A stretch of DNA of 64,000 bases, from assembly GCA_963780545.1 (NCBI GenBank), contig CAWACK010000008.1, positions 62,001 through 126,000 on the forward strand, given 5' to 3'. The notes beneath the pieces are model-generated. The model made no database searches and was not told the origin of the DNA. It saw only the letters and a list, made by a program, of their open reading frames with translations. The translations under genes and the position numbers were made by a program. Source of the DNA: UBA8941 sp963780545 (GTDB taxonomy: Archaea; Thermoproteota; Bathyarchaeia; TCS64). Positions 27,056 to 35,648 of the stretch are shown one piece after another. The stretch's first letter is position 1. Each line of letters starts with the position of its first letter.

Positions 27056-27864
27056 AGTCTCAGCCCATATGGCAGGGGTTTACCATCTAAGTAGACGACT
27101 CCCTTATCCAAAGCGAATCGTCCCTCACTTATCATCTGGACCGTAAGCGGGTAGATCTCCCAGTCGCCCTCCCGCTTAAGGCGATCCTGATGCTCCTCCA
27201 CAACGGTCTTCAGTAGCTCCCTATCATCCCTCAACCTCTCCAGTGTGACACCGCCTGGGAGCCTGACCTCAACTGGTCTGGAGAGGACGAGGATCTCACC
27301 ATGATCCACCTTTTCTCGGACGATGTGAGTCGTAGCCCTTAGCACCTTCTCTCCTCCAAGGATCGCGTCCCTGACCGTGTTCACGCCGACGTACTTCCTT
27401 TCACCGCCAACCATAAGCGAGAGATCAGCGGGATGAACGTTTACAATCCTCCCTTCGTATCGGTCAAGCAGCGGTTTGGTCGTGATGCTCATATAGCCTG
27501 CTAGGGCGATCAGATCGACGTTGTGCCCCTCGATGGCATCAACGACGAGTCTATCGAAATCGGGGCGGAGGCTAAGATCCCTCTTTGAGGTCTGACCTCG
27601 AGATTTATAAAAGTCCATGATGTCGACGCACTCGTACTCGATCCCGAACTCCTTGGCGATGTCGAGAGCCCTACAAGCTTTAACTCCATCTCTGCCAAGA
27701 GTTCCATCCTTTACATCCGTGAATATCAGCTCAACCTTAAAACTGGCACCATACGTCTGGCTCCTCTCAATGATCTTCCTCGCATTGGTTCCTGAGCCTG
27801 ACATGAAACAGGCAACCCGCATGGTTTGCCCCGGCTCGGGTCTGTAGATTGGGGTTGGTGCCAT
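27052..27864 (-). CDS. PurN-like formyltransferase
   Basis: 270 residues of the glycinamide-ribonucleotide formyltransferase fold, longer than E. coli PurN (~212). It starts TMRVACFMSGSGTNARKI, and has the catalytic trio pattern: Asn and His in IVNVHPADLS and Asp in VDHGEIL. LAGYMSITTKPLL is the folate region. The extra length is in a mid-domain insert and a C-terminal tail (EGRFALDKGVVYLDG). It may act in purine synthesis or in formylating another amine; no other pur genes are adjacent. Start ATG 27864 is preferred over 27897 because the family N-terminus begins just after it. Confidence 0.85.
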   Translation of the reverse strand: MAPTPIYRPEPGQTMRVACFMSGSGTNARKIIERSQTYGASFKVELIFTDVKDGTLGRDGVKACRALDIAKEFGIEYECVDIMDFYKSRGQTSKRDLSLRPDFDRLVVDAIEGHNVDLIALAGYMSITTKPLLDRYEGRIVNVHPADLSLMVGGERKYVGVNTVRDAILGGEKVLRATTHIVREKVDHGEILVLSRPVEVRLPGGVTLERLRDDRELLKTVVEEHQDRLKREGDWEIYPLTVQMISEGRFALDKGVVYLDGKPLPYGLRL

Positions 27865-27983
27865 GATGATACCTTCCCACGATGCCGAAATAAACATGCT
27901 GGGTCACTTTCTCCCGGCTCCCTCCCCGCTGATGCTAAGTCCGTTTTATAACATATCTCCGGATGTTTATCTGCGGGGTTTAA

Positions 27984-28133
27984 ATGGCGCAGGATACGGT
28001 CGTTGAAATACCAAATCAAGAAGACGAATCAGCTCCAGTAGTGTGTAAGGGATGCGGGAAAATCGTGCCTAAGACAAATCTATGCCTCTACTGTGGCTCA
28101 CCCATCCTCTTCAAGAAACCCGCGCTCACCTAA
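27984..28133 (+). CDS. 49-residue zinc-ribbon protein
   Basis: A tiny gene with two CxxC knuckles (CKGCG and CLYCG) 14 residues apart, typical of a free-standing zinc ribbon. Acidic N-terminus (VVEIPNQEDES). ATG 27984 follows GCGGGG. A TTTATAAC box at about 27945 may be the promoter. Divergent from the PurN-like gene. Such proteins are often transcription or translation accessories, but no partner is evident. Confidence 0.75.
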   Translation: MAQDTVVEIPNQEDESAPVVCKGCGKIVPKTNLCLYCGSPILFKKPALT

Positions 28134-28271
28134 CGTACAGGCGTTCAACTTTTCTTCACTTCGCGGTTAGACCTTTTAGATCCAATTCAAGATTATTAAA
28201 TAACTTAGGATTAACGCGTTTGAATGCGAGCACGCCAGCATGTACATAAACCCGTGTACGCGAGTTTCAAC

Positions 28272-29186
28272 TCAGTGAACTAGGTACATAGCGTTTGACC
28301 ACGCGACTCTCCCCCACTCATCAGCGACCTCGACCCTGACATAGGTCTCCCCTCGACGACCAGGATACGTGTACTCGACCAGGTTAGCATCATTGGCGGT
28401 GAATCTTGAACCTAAACTCGGAGTCGATAAAAACGTAATATGCCTCACAGGGCTGGTCTCAACATGGATCCCCTCAGGTTTGAAATCAATGCTTCTGAGA
28501 GTTGGACCTGTACTTGAGTAAAATAGGCCCTTCTTAATGGCCTCAACTATAGATTCGAGTGCCTTATCTCTGGCCTTAACTATGATCCAGGCCCCACAGG
28601 CATCGCTTGGCTTCATGGGCTCTGGTTCACCGTGGTGGTCATCAGTCGCGAATATCAGGGGGCGTCTCCCCGCTGCGAGCAGCGCATCTATATGCGAGCC
28701 AGAGTATCCAGTGCCCCTATATACGTCGCAGCTGGTGTTATAGATTTCAACTCCAAGGTAGCCCTTGAGTCTAAGAAGGTCCTGGGTGTGTAACCCCGAC
28801 CAGTAGGGATGAGCCAATATAGCGAAGCCACCCTGCTCGGCTATCAGATCTATCGCTCGTTGGGGATCTTGGGCAGGGTCGAAGTCGCGTAATGGGAGGG
28901 TTTCTTGAATGTTAGCGGCTACGATGTGATAAGTTGTTCCCGCTTGGCTAACCCCGATGCATATCTCTTGTCCTGGGATCAGGACCATCCCACGGTTGTT
29001 CAATCGGGTGGTGTCGACTAAGGTTCCGTGGTCGGTTATGCTGAGGAAGTCGTATCCCTTTTGGCTGTAGTGATCTATCGCCTCTTGAGGAGTTTTGACA
29101 CCGTCGGACATTGTCGTGTGAGTGTGTAGGTTCCCTTTCAACCAGATGCCTGGCGTTGTAAACGGGTTCGAGTATTCGAGCTTCAT
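28272..29186 (-). CDS. PHP-domain metal-dependent phosphoesterase
   Basis: 304 residues. PHP motif I is GNLHTHTTMSDG (residues ~18-29), motif II ITDHGT, a later His in LAHPYW and the final metal pair in FATDDHHG, giving the full metal set. The C-terminal ~90 residues form a beta-rich extension (YTYPGRRGETYVRVEVADEWG), as in PHP proteins of the TrpH-like or CehA/McbA group that hydrolyse phosphoesters or carbamates. No signal peptide. ATG 29186; an inverted repeat with an adjoining CGCGCGCGCG tract lies just upstream (29227-29278). Confidence 0.88.
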   Translation of the reverse strand: MKLEYSNPFTTPGIWLKGNLHTHTTMSDGVKTPQEAIDHYSQKGYDFLSITDHGTLVDTTRLNNRGMVLIPGQEICIGVSQAGTTYHIVAANIQETLPLRDFDPAQDPQRAIDLIAEQGGFAILAHPYWSGLHTQDLLRLKGYLGVEIYNTSCDVYRGTGYSGSHIDALLAAGRRPLIFATDDHHGEPEPMKPSDACGAWIIVKARDKALESIVEAIKKGLFYSSTGPTLRSIDFKPEGIHVETSPVRHITFLSTPSLGSRFTANDANLVEYTYPGRRGETYVRVEVADEWGRVAWSNAMYLVH

Positions 29187-29226
29187 GGTCTCCTATGAGC
29201 GGAAGAGTGTATAGAGTTTCTGAGCC

Positions 29227-29278
29227 ATTCGTGTTGCGAATAATGAAAGTTGGGCATCGCACACGAATCGCGCGCGCG
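29227..29278. repeat. Inverted repeat plus CG tract
   Basis: Left arm ATTCGTGTTGCGA (29227-29239) and right arm TCGCACACGAAT (29257-29268) pair with a single bulged T around a 17-base loop, and CGCGCGCGCG (29269-29278) follows at once. It is between the stop of the PMT-like gene and the start of the PHP gene, both on the minus strand; terminator, operator or RNA element are all possible. Confidence 0.5.
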
Positions 29279-29287
29279 ACAGTAATT

Positions 29288-30970
29288 TTAGAAGACCCAG
29301 CTTTCAAATAATCTCAGGTGTTGGGTGTACCAAATCGGAACAGGGAGCCCCGATATTACTGGGAAAAATATAATAAAAACCGCTGTAGCTGCGGCTAAGA
29401 AAATGATAACGTACTTCCTTTCTCTGGGTTTACTCCATGATTCACCCAACACAGCAGCTAAAGCGACGACGATGACCGGAACATCTGGGTAAAAGTGGTA
29501 GATGAATAGAATCCTCGAGATAAACACATAGGGGATCCACTGAAATAGGAATAGTACGCCGATGAAAAGGTAGGATGGCTCTCTTTTCCCGATTCCCTTC
29601 CAGAGAGCGAAGAAGATTATTGGAAACCCAACCCACCAGATAACCGGGTTGCCCATTTCAGTGATGGTTGAGACCACATCATTGGGTAGGGCTTGGAAGT
29701 ATAGCCAAAGCGGCTTAAAGATTAGTGGCCATGACCACCACGCCGAGGAAAATGGATGTGTGGCCTGCAGCTGTGAATGGTAGTTGTACATGCGTAGCTG
29801 GAGATCATATATGTCCCCCAAGCCGTGTCCCATCAACGCCCAAGGGATGTATGTTGACAAATATACGAAGCCACCTGCGATGAGCAGAATCAGCGTAGCT
29901 AACAGAGGTTTAAGAAACGATTCGAGTTTTGAGGCGATGCCTTTAACAGATATGGGAGAGCCCTTGAAGAAAGCTAATGTGATTAGGATAAGTTGGCCTA
30001 TTAAGCCAAATAGCGCGGTCCATTTCACTGAGAATGCGAGGTAGAAGAAAAATATTCCCAGAGCCAGATATTTGAAGTTAAATTTGTGGCTGGATATGAT
30101 GCTTGCGTAATTCATGTAGAAGAATAGTGTGGATATTATCGAGAAGAAGACCAGGTAGGTGTCTATCGACGCGATCCTACCCATCGTGAAATGCATGAAA
30201 TCCAACGCGATCAGAGACGCGGAGAGAATGGCTGCTACCTTGGAGTCAAACATCGAGTTTGCGAGAAGGTAAAGAAGGGGGATCATTAGAGTGGCGAATA
30301 TGACTTCAAGTATCCTCCACCCGAAGGGGCTGAAAGAGAACGCCTCGATTCCGGCCGTGATGATCAGTTTCCCGAGGGGGGGCTGAGTCCATTCGGTGGG
30401 TTCCTTTTTCTGTATGAATTCTTGTGCGGTTTTAACGTAGTATATTTCGTCGAAATATGTCTCGGATTTGAACGTTGGTGGGTTTTCAAAGTACTGTTGC
30501 TCATCGATGAGCTTATAGAGCTCATGGTCATTGGAATCTGATCCTCTTATGTTGGCGATGTTCAGTTTTTTGTTTGAGATATCGGTTGCCACAACCTCGT
30601 AGACTTCTCCGGTGGATTTTTTAAATTGTAGCTTAAGGCTCTGAGTCGTAGCTTTAACGTCTAAGTTGACCCATAGATAATATCCATTTCCACTTAAATT
30701 GTCTACAACTGTCCATACGCCGTTTTTCAGTGCGGATAAGGTTGCGGTTACGTTGGTTTCGCTGCTGAACAGAATGTAGAGGGAGCTGACGTTTTCACTT
30801 TTTGGGAAGTTAATTGATATGGACTCCCCGTTAACTATTTGCCAATAGGTTACCGGGGTTTTAGTCAGACCCAGATTCCATGATGCTAGGGAGAAGAATG
30901 CTATTGAAATTATGGTAATTGCTATTATTTCCCTCTTGGTTATATTCACCGCGTCTACCTTTGGTATCAT
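29288..30970 (-). CDS. Dolichyl-phosphate-mannose protein mannosyltransferase-like (GT39)
   Basis: 560 residues, multi-spanning membrane protein. After a first helix (residues ~12-30) comes a ~150-residue luminal/extracellular beta domain of the type seen in archaeal PMTs, then DEIYYVKTAQEF and EWTQPPLGKLII, the acidic-plus-PPLGK motif typical of GT39 enzymes, then about nine more helices (IFATLMIPLLYLL, LASASLIALDFM-like region, FFYLAFSVKWTALFG). It transfers mannose from a polyprenyl-phosphate lipid to protein or glycan at the outer face. An adjacent AT-rich GT-C gene (31131) may be a partner in surface glycosylation. Confidence 0.88.
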   Translation of the reverse strand: MIPKVDAVNITKREIIAITIISIAFFSLASWNLGLTKTPVTYWQIVNGESISINFPKSENVSSLYILFSSETNVTATLSALKNGVWTVVDNLSGNGYYLWVNLDVKATTQSLKLQFKKSTGEVYEVVATDISNKKLNIANIRGSDSNDHELYKLIDEQQYFENPPTFKSETYFDEIYYVKTAQEFIQKKEPTEWTQPPLGKLIITAGIEAFSFSPFGWRILEVIFATLMIPLLYLLANSMFDSKVAAILSASLIALDFMHFTMGRIASIDTYLVFFSIISTLFFYMNYASIISSHKFNFKYLALGIFFFYLAFSVKWTALFGLIGQLILITLAFFKGSPISVKGIASKLESFLKPLLATLILLIAGGFVYLSTYIPWALMGHGLGDIYDLQLRMYNYHSQLQATHPFSSAWWSWPLIFKPLWLYFQALPNDVVSTITEMGNPVIWWVGFPIIFFALWKGIGKREPSYLFIGVLFLFQWIPYVFISRILFIYHFYPDVPVIVVALAAVLGESWSKPRERKYVIIFLAAATAVFIIFFPVISGLPVPIWYTQHLRLFESWVF

Positions 30971-31130
30971 ACCTTTGTATAATTGGTAATAATTCTTTTC
31001 ATACGATAATTTAATTACGCACTTTAATGGGATACAGATTCAAGCGCCGTTACATAAACAACGATATTCATTATTCACAAGTCGATCATTCTCTCAGCCA
31101 CTAACATAGCAATCGATGACCTGCGCGTTT

Positions 31131-32276
31131 TCATTTTATGTCTTTTATGAATCGCCCGCGCCAACCCAATATAAAAGAGTAAATGAACATTAATGAGTTA
31201 ATCAAACTCAAAGTAAGCGCAAAAGGATCCCCATTCGGAATGAACTGATTAATATTTAAGACATGCATCACATAGGATTGATTCATAAGATAGGTAAAGC
31301 TCAAAACATAGAGAAAAGGTCTCATCTTCTTAGAAAAAGGAAACATTATAGTCAATATACCAAATACTGGGAAAAGGTACCGCTCATGTATACGAGTTGG
31401 AAGCATGAAGAAACTGAATAATAATAAAAAACTCGAAAAAAGGATAAAAAATTCGCTTGAGGCCCTGAAATTTTTATTTAGTACATATAGTGAAAATATC
31501 GTTGAACATGCAAAAAATATCCAGCCGATGATAAAAAAATTGAGAAAACCAAAAGATTGTAAATCAGGTCTCCAGAAGCCAATAAAGTCCCAAAAGTTAA
31601 ATGCGTTGATAGTTGTGTATTGATAGCCACTGTAACCCGCTGAATAAATGTTGAATAAGAAAGTAATTGGATTTTCCCATCCAAATGGTATTATAACAAT
31701 GAGAATAGTAGTTATCACAGCAAGAATTGATGTGATAAATTTTTTATATCCATATTTTTTTAAGATGAGATAGAAAATTAATGGTGCTAAAGCAATGCTT
31801 TGAGGCTTTGTCAGTAAAGCAATAGTATAAATAACTGCGGATTGAGTTGGTTTTGAATCTATTAACAACATGAGTGATAGTATAAGGAAGAAGGTGTAAA
31901 TTGCATCATATTGACCCCAGATGGAGGTATTGAAGATTGTTGCAGGATTAAATAAGTATAGGGATGTGGTAAACAATGATTTTTTAAAATCTGTCCGCTT
32001 CCTCAAAAAAAGGTATATCAGAGTTGAAGTTGCTAAATCAAAAATATTGGCTGGGAGCTTTAATAGATATATTAGGGAACTTGTTCCGAAAAGTGATAGA
32101 TACTTGGCCAAGGAGCCAAAAACCCAGAAGATATATGCGTTAAATGGTGGGTAATCGGACCATGTTTCGTATAAGGAGCGGATACCATTCTCTGATACGG
32201 TTTGAAACCATGAAGCAAATGTTGATAGATCTATTGTGTTTCCTTGAATGGGTGACAGAAGTATTCTAATTGTCAA
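31131..32276 (-). CDS. GT-C membrane glycosyltransferase (mannosyltransferase-like)
   Basis: 381 residues, about nine transmembrane helices. GT-C signs are the N-terminal IRILLSPIQGNTIDLSTFASW (acid in the first loop) and YPPFNAYIFW, then LFNPATIFNTSIWGQYD and TKPQSIALAPLIF. It is much more AT-rich than its neighbours and uses A/T-ending codons, which suggests recent transfer. The frame continues upstream for ~35 codons without ATG, GTG or TTG, through a hydrophobic stretch (AILVVGVFLFSL), so the TTG at 32276 would begin in mid-helix; a hidden frameshift at the N-terminus is possible. Confidence 0.8.
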   Translation of the reverse strand: MTIRILLSPIQGNTIDLSTFASWFQTVSENGIRSLYETWSDYPPFNAYIFWVFGSLAKYLSLFGTSSLIYLLKLPANIFDLATSTLIYLFLRKRTDFKKSLFTTSLYLFNPATIFNTSIWGQYDAIYTFFLILSLMLLIDSKPTQSAVIYTIALLTKPQSIALAPLIFYLILKKYGYKKFITSILAVITTILIVIIPFGWENPITFLFNIYSAGYSGYQYTTINAFNFWDFIGFWRPDLQSFGFLNFFIIGWIFFACSTIFSLYVLNKNFRASSEFFILFSSFLLLFSFFMLPTRIHERYLFPVFGILTIMFPFSKKMRPFLYVLSFTYLMNQSYVMHVLNINQFIPNGDPFALTLSLINSLMFIYSFILGWRGRFIKDIK

Positions 32277-32513
32277 AGAAAATAGGAATACTCCAACTAC
32301 TAGGATAGCTTCACTTCTTGATGAAGTGGATATCGACGCTCCCCCAGAGTCTATAATTGTTGTGTATTATGAAAGGGTTTATCGTACCCGCGCTTGCTGT
32401 AGTGGTTGAATATACGTAAAGCAAAAAAAAGAGCAACCTGGAATAAAGCTCGCAAGTATCAAAACTGTGAACAACCCTTATTATATCTGGAGTAAGAGGT
32501 TTTAGTCTTGGAA

Positions 32514-33353
32514 ATGATGAACAAACGTGTGTTTATCTCCATAGATATGGAGGGCATTACCGGCATAGTCGACTGGACCCACGTGGACAGCAACCACCTC
32601 GAGTATAGCTACTATAGGAAGATGATGGCGGGTGACCTAAATGCAGCAATCGAGGGCGCCCTCGAGGCGGGGGCGAAAGAGATCGTCGTCAGCGACGCCC
32701 ACGGTGGGATGAGGAACCTTCAACCCGAAGACATCCACGAGGCGGCGTACCTCATCAGAGGAAGCCCGAAACCCAACAGTATGATGGAGGGGATTGACGA
32801 CGGCCACTATGATGCTGCCCTCTACGTCGGCTACCACTCGATGAACGGAACGGAGAGAGGGATCCTCTGCCACACCATCTCCAGCTCCACAGTTGATGCT
32901 GTGATCATAAACGGGAGGGAAACCGGCGAGTTCGGGATGAACGCCGCCCTCGCGGGCTGGTATGGGGTACCCAGCGTCTTCCTAGCAGGCGACGCAGCCG
33001 CGACGGCTGAAGCTGAGAGCTTCGTCCCAGCCATCACAACGGCACCAATCAAGTGGGCCGTCGGCAGATACTCAGCGAAATGCCTCCACCCCAACAGGAG
33101 CCGAGCCCTCATCAAGGAGAAAGCTAAACAGGCACTCTCAGACATCGGAAAGGTATCACCCTACTGGGTGAATGAGCCAGTGGAGGTGAAGATGAGGTGG
33201 CTAACAGCCACGATGGCAGACGTGGTCTCCGTCCTCCCCTACATGGATCGCGTTGACGGTAAGACAACTAGCTGTGTCTTCGACGACTACCCGAGCGCCT
33301 TACGAGGGCTGCGAGCATCAATAACCATAGCGGGGACCGCCGAGAAGCGGTGA
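32514..33353 (+). CDS. dppA: D-aminopeptidase, M55 family (DppA-like)
   Basis: About 279 residues, the normal size. The family-defining SIDMEGITG zinc motif sits at residues ~9-17, followed by DAHGGMRNL, GYHSMNG and CHTISSSTVDAV with further metal and catalytic His. M55 enzymes are zinc aminopeptidases that release D-amino acids from short peptides. ATG 32514 is chosen over TTG 32508; GAGG is upstream. It heads a same-strand set with a GH4-like enzyme and an amidohydrolase, suggesting uptake and breakdown of D-amino-acid peptides such as cell-wall fragments (inference). Confidence 0.92.
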   Translation: MMNKRVFISIDMEGITGIVDWTHVDSNHLEYSYYRKMMAGDLNAAIEGALEAGAKEIVVSDAHGGMRNLQPEDIHEAAYLIRGSPKPNSMMEGIDDGHYDAALYVGYHSMNGTERGILCHTISSSTVDAVIINGRETGEFGMNAALAGWYGVPSVFLAGDAAATAEAESFVPAITTAPIKWAVGRYSAKCLHPNRSRALIKEKAKQALSDIGKVSPYWVNEPVEVKMRWLTATMADVVSVLPYMDRVDGKTTSCVFDDYPSALRGLRASITIAGTAEKR

Positions 33354-33399
33354 TCCAAAGCTAGGTAGTTTTATCACCTCCCCAGCCGAGTCTCCCCTG

Positions 33400-34683
33400 A
33401 TGGGCAGCCGGATCGTCCTAATAAGTGCTGGAAACGCTGCCTCATGCTACAATTCGCTCATCGATGCCGTTAACACACCTGCCCTGAAAGGTGCTAATAT
33501 AGTCATCAATGAAATCGACGTAGAGCTGCTAGGGACCTTAACCGACGTAGCTGAGAAGATGAATGGGGAGATGGGCGCCGGATTAGAGATTCAGGGAATC
33601 ATAGATAGAAAAGAGGCGCTTCGTGGTGCCGACTTCATCGTCCTCAACATCGCTGTGGATAGGATGCGCCGCTGGAGGATGGACTGGGAGATTCCCTTCA
33701 AGTACGGGATCAAACAGGTGACCGGCGAAAACGGCGGGCCGGGTGGCCTTTTCGTACCCTCAGGATGGTGCCGCCAGTCCTCGACATCTGCCGAGACATC
33801 GAGTCCCTCAGCCCCGACGCGCTGCTGCTCAACTACTCCGACCCTGTGCCCCGAATCTGCTTGGCTATAAGCAAATACACAGGTGTCAAGTCGGTTGGGC
33901 TCAGCCATGAGGCTGCTCATCAGGTCAAACGATTAGCCCCTATTATCGGTGTCCCAACTAAGCTCCTCGAATCCACCAGCGCGGGCCTCAACCAACTTAG
34001 CTGGTTCAAGGAGCTGAAGCTGATAAACGGAGACGACGCCTATCCCCTCCTTGAATCGGGCTTAAGGAACACGAAGGGCTTCCAGCCCCTCTGCAGGGCC
34101 CTCCATAAGAGGTTTGGACTCTACCCGAGTTCCGAAGACAACCATGTGGGTGAGTTTCTAGCATACGCCTGGGAGGCATGCCCACCGGAGACCCGTGGCC
34201 TCGAATGGATTAACAAGATAGAAAGAGAGCGAGCAGGCTACCCGAGATATGATTAACTATTTCAAAGAGGGAAAGAGGAAACTCGACATCGAAGGTAAGC
34301 TCTCAGGTGAGGCCGCGATGAGGTTAATCGCCGGCATCGTCTCAAATTCAGGCAACACCGAGCCTCAAGTCAACTTACCAAATGAGGGACAGATAACGAA
34401 CCTCCTACCGGATGCGGTGGTTGAAACCCCCGCGTTAATAGATAGAGGTGGAGTCCACTCTACCTTCATCGGTAGTCTACCTAAAGGCATCGCTGCCATC
34501 TGTAACATACAGATTCTACTACAGAGACTAGTAGTTGATGCAGCGATTCATGGCGACATCGGGAAAGCGAAGCAAGCCATCCTCGCAGACCCTGTCGTCC
34601 AGGATAACGAAGCGGCGAAATATGCATTTAAAGAGCTCTTCGAAACCCATAAGGACCTCCTCCCACAGTTCAGGAAAGGGTAA
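33400..34683 (+). CDS. Glycoside hydrolase family 4-like protein, two frameshifts
   Basis: GH4 (NAD- and metal-dependent alpha-galactosidase / LplD / 6-phosphoglucosidase) of ~427 residues, in three frames. N-terminus IVLISAGNAASC (degenerate Rossmann), then GENGGPGGLF. The first shift is at TTTT 33749-33752, after which RTLRMVPPVLDICRDIE and LLLNYSDPVPRICLA continue. The second is at CCC 34241-34243, leading into DMINYFKEGKRKLD. The later part has ESTSAGLNQLSWF and HVGEFLAY. The usual metal Cys position (GLCH) reads GLSHEAAH, so metal binding may differ. GH4 enzymes use NAD to oxidise C3 of the sugar transiently. Starts 47 bp after the M55 gene, in the same direction. Confidence 0.85.
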
Positions 34684-34778
34684 CCTACCTCGGTAGCCCA
34701 GTTGAAAAAGATAAGGTCACAAACAATTGTTGGCAAGGCTTTTACGGGATACACCCACTATTCACAAAGGTGCTTTAG

Positions 34779-35648
34779 TTGTCTGGAATGGACACAATGG
34801 TGCAGCTCAGGGACGAGGAAGGCAGGAAACACTCGGGTCTCCCGAAAGTCGACTACCACTGCCACATAAGCATGACAGAGTACGCTGATCCCTCTCACCC
34901 AACCATCATCTCAGTATCAGTAGAGGAGTTCCTCGCGGACCTCGACGAGGCGGGAATAGACAAGGCCATCGTTCTCAGCGACATGCGAACGAAGCCCGAT
35001 CAGGTTGCTGCCTTTGTTAAGCAGGCTCCTGACAGGCTCATGGGGTTCGGTTACGTCAACCCCCTAATCCACGGCGCTGACAAGGAGTTACGACGCCAAC
35101 GTGATGAACTTCACCTCTTTGGTCTCAAACTTTATCCATGCACAGATAGCTACAGCCCGGATGACCCGAACGCATTCGAGGTCTACGAGGTTGCTCAGGA
35201 GCTTGACATACCCGTCCTCCTCCACCACGCGGGTATGCCTGAGGCACATGACCTCCTATATCACACCGACCCCGCTCAGATAGACGTCGTCGCTAAGAAC
35301 TTTCCGAAGATGAGGATCATCCTCGCCCACCTCGGTTACCCACGCGTGGATGAGACACTCTACGTCCTCCGGAAGCATAAGAACGTCTACGCGGACATCA
35401 GTTGGCCGTATGGGAACATCAACCACCCCAGCTACCTCTACCTACTTTGGAGGGATCTCCTCACAGCACTAAATCTAGGCGTCCTCAACAAACTGGTCTT
35501 CGGAACCGACTACCCAGGCATCAGACAGAAGCCATACCTCGACATGCTGATGGCTGTGAACAGGTACGCGCCTCATAGGGATCTCCACATCCCAGCCGAG
35601 AAGCTGTTGGCCATGTTGGATGAAAACGTACAACCCTTGATGCCCTAG
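34779..35648 (+). CDS. Amidohydrolase-family TIM-barrel metal hydrolase (COG2159-like)
   Basis: 289 residues. The metal HxH is VDYHCHISM near residue 26, LLHHAGMPE and ILAHLGYPR supply the later His, and the last Asp is in FGTDYPG. These are the marks of the amidohydrolase_2 group (decarboxylases such as ACMSD and related lactone or amide hydrolases). TTG 34779 has AAGGTG six bases ahead; ATG 34788 is the alternative. Third in the M55, GH4-like, amidohydrolase row. Specific substrate not deducible. Confidence 0.85.
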   Translation: MSGMDTMVQLRDEEGRKHSGLPKVDYHCHISMTEYADPSHPTIISVSVEEFLADLDEAGIDKAIVLSDMRTKPDQVAAFVKQAPDRLMGFGYVNPLIHGADKELRRQRDELHLFGLKLYPCTDSYSPDDPNAFEVYEVAQELDIPVLLHHAGMPEAHDLLYHTDPAQIDVVAKNFPKMRIILAHLGYPRVDETLYVLRKHKNVYADISWPYGNINHPSYLYLLWRDLLTALNLGVLNKLVFGTDYPGIRQKPYLDMLMAVNRYAPHRDLHIPAEKLLAMLDENVQPLMP

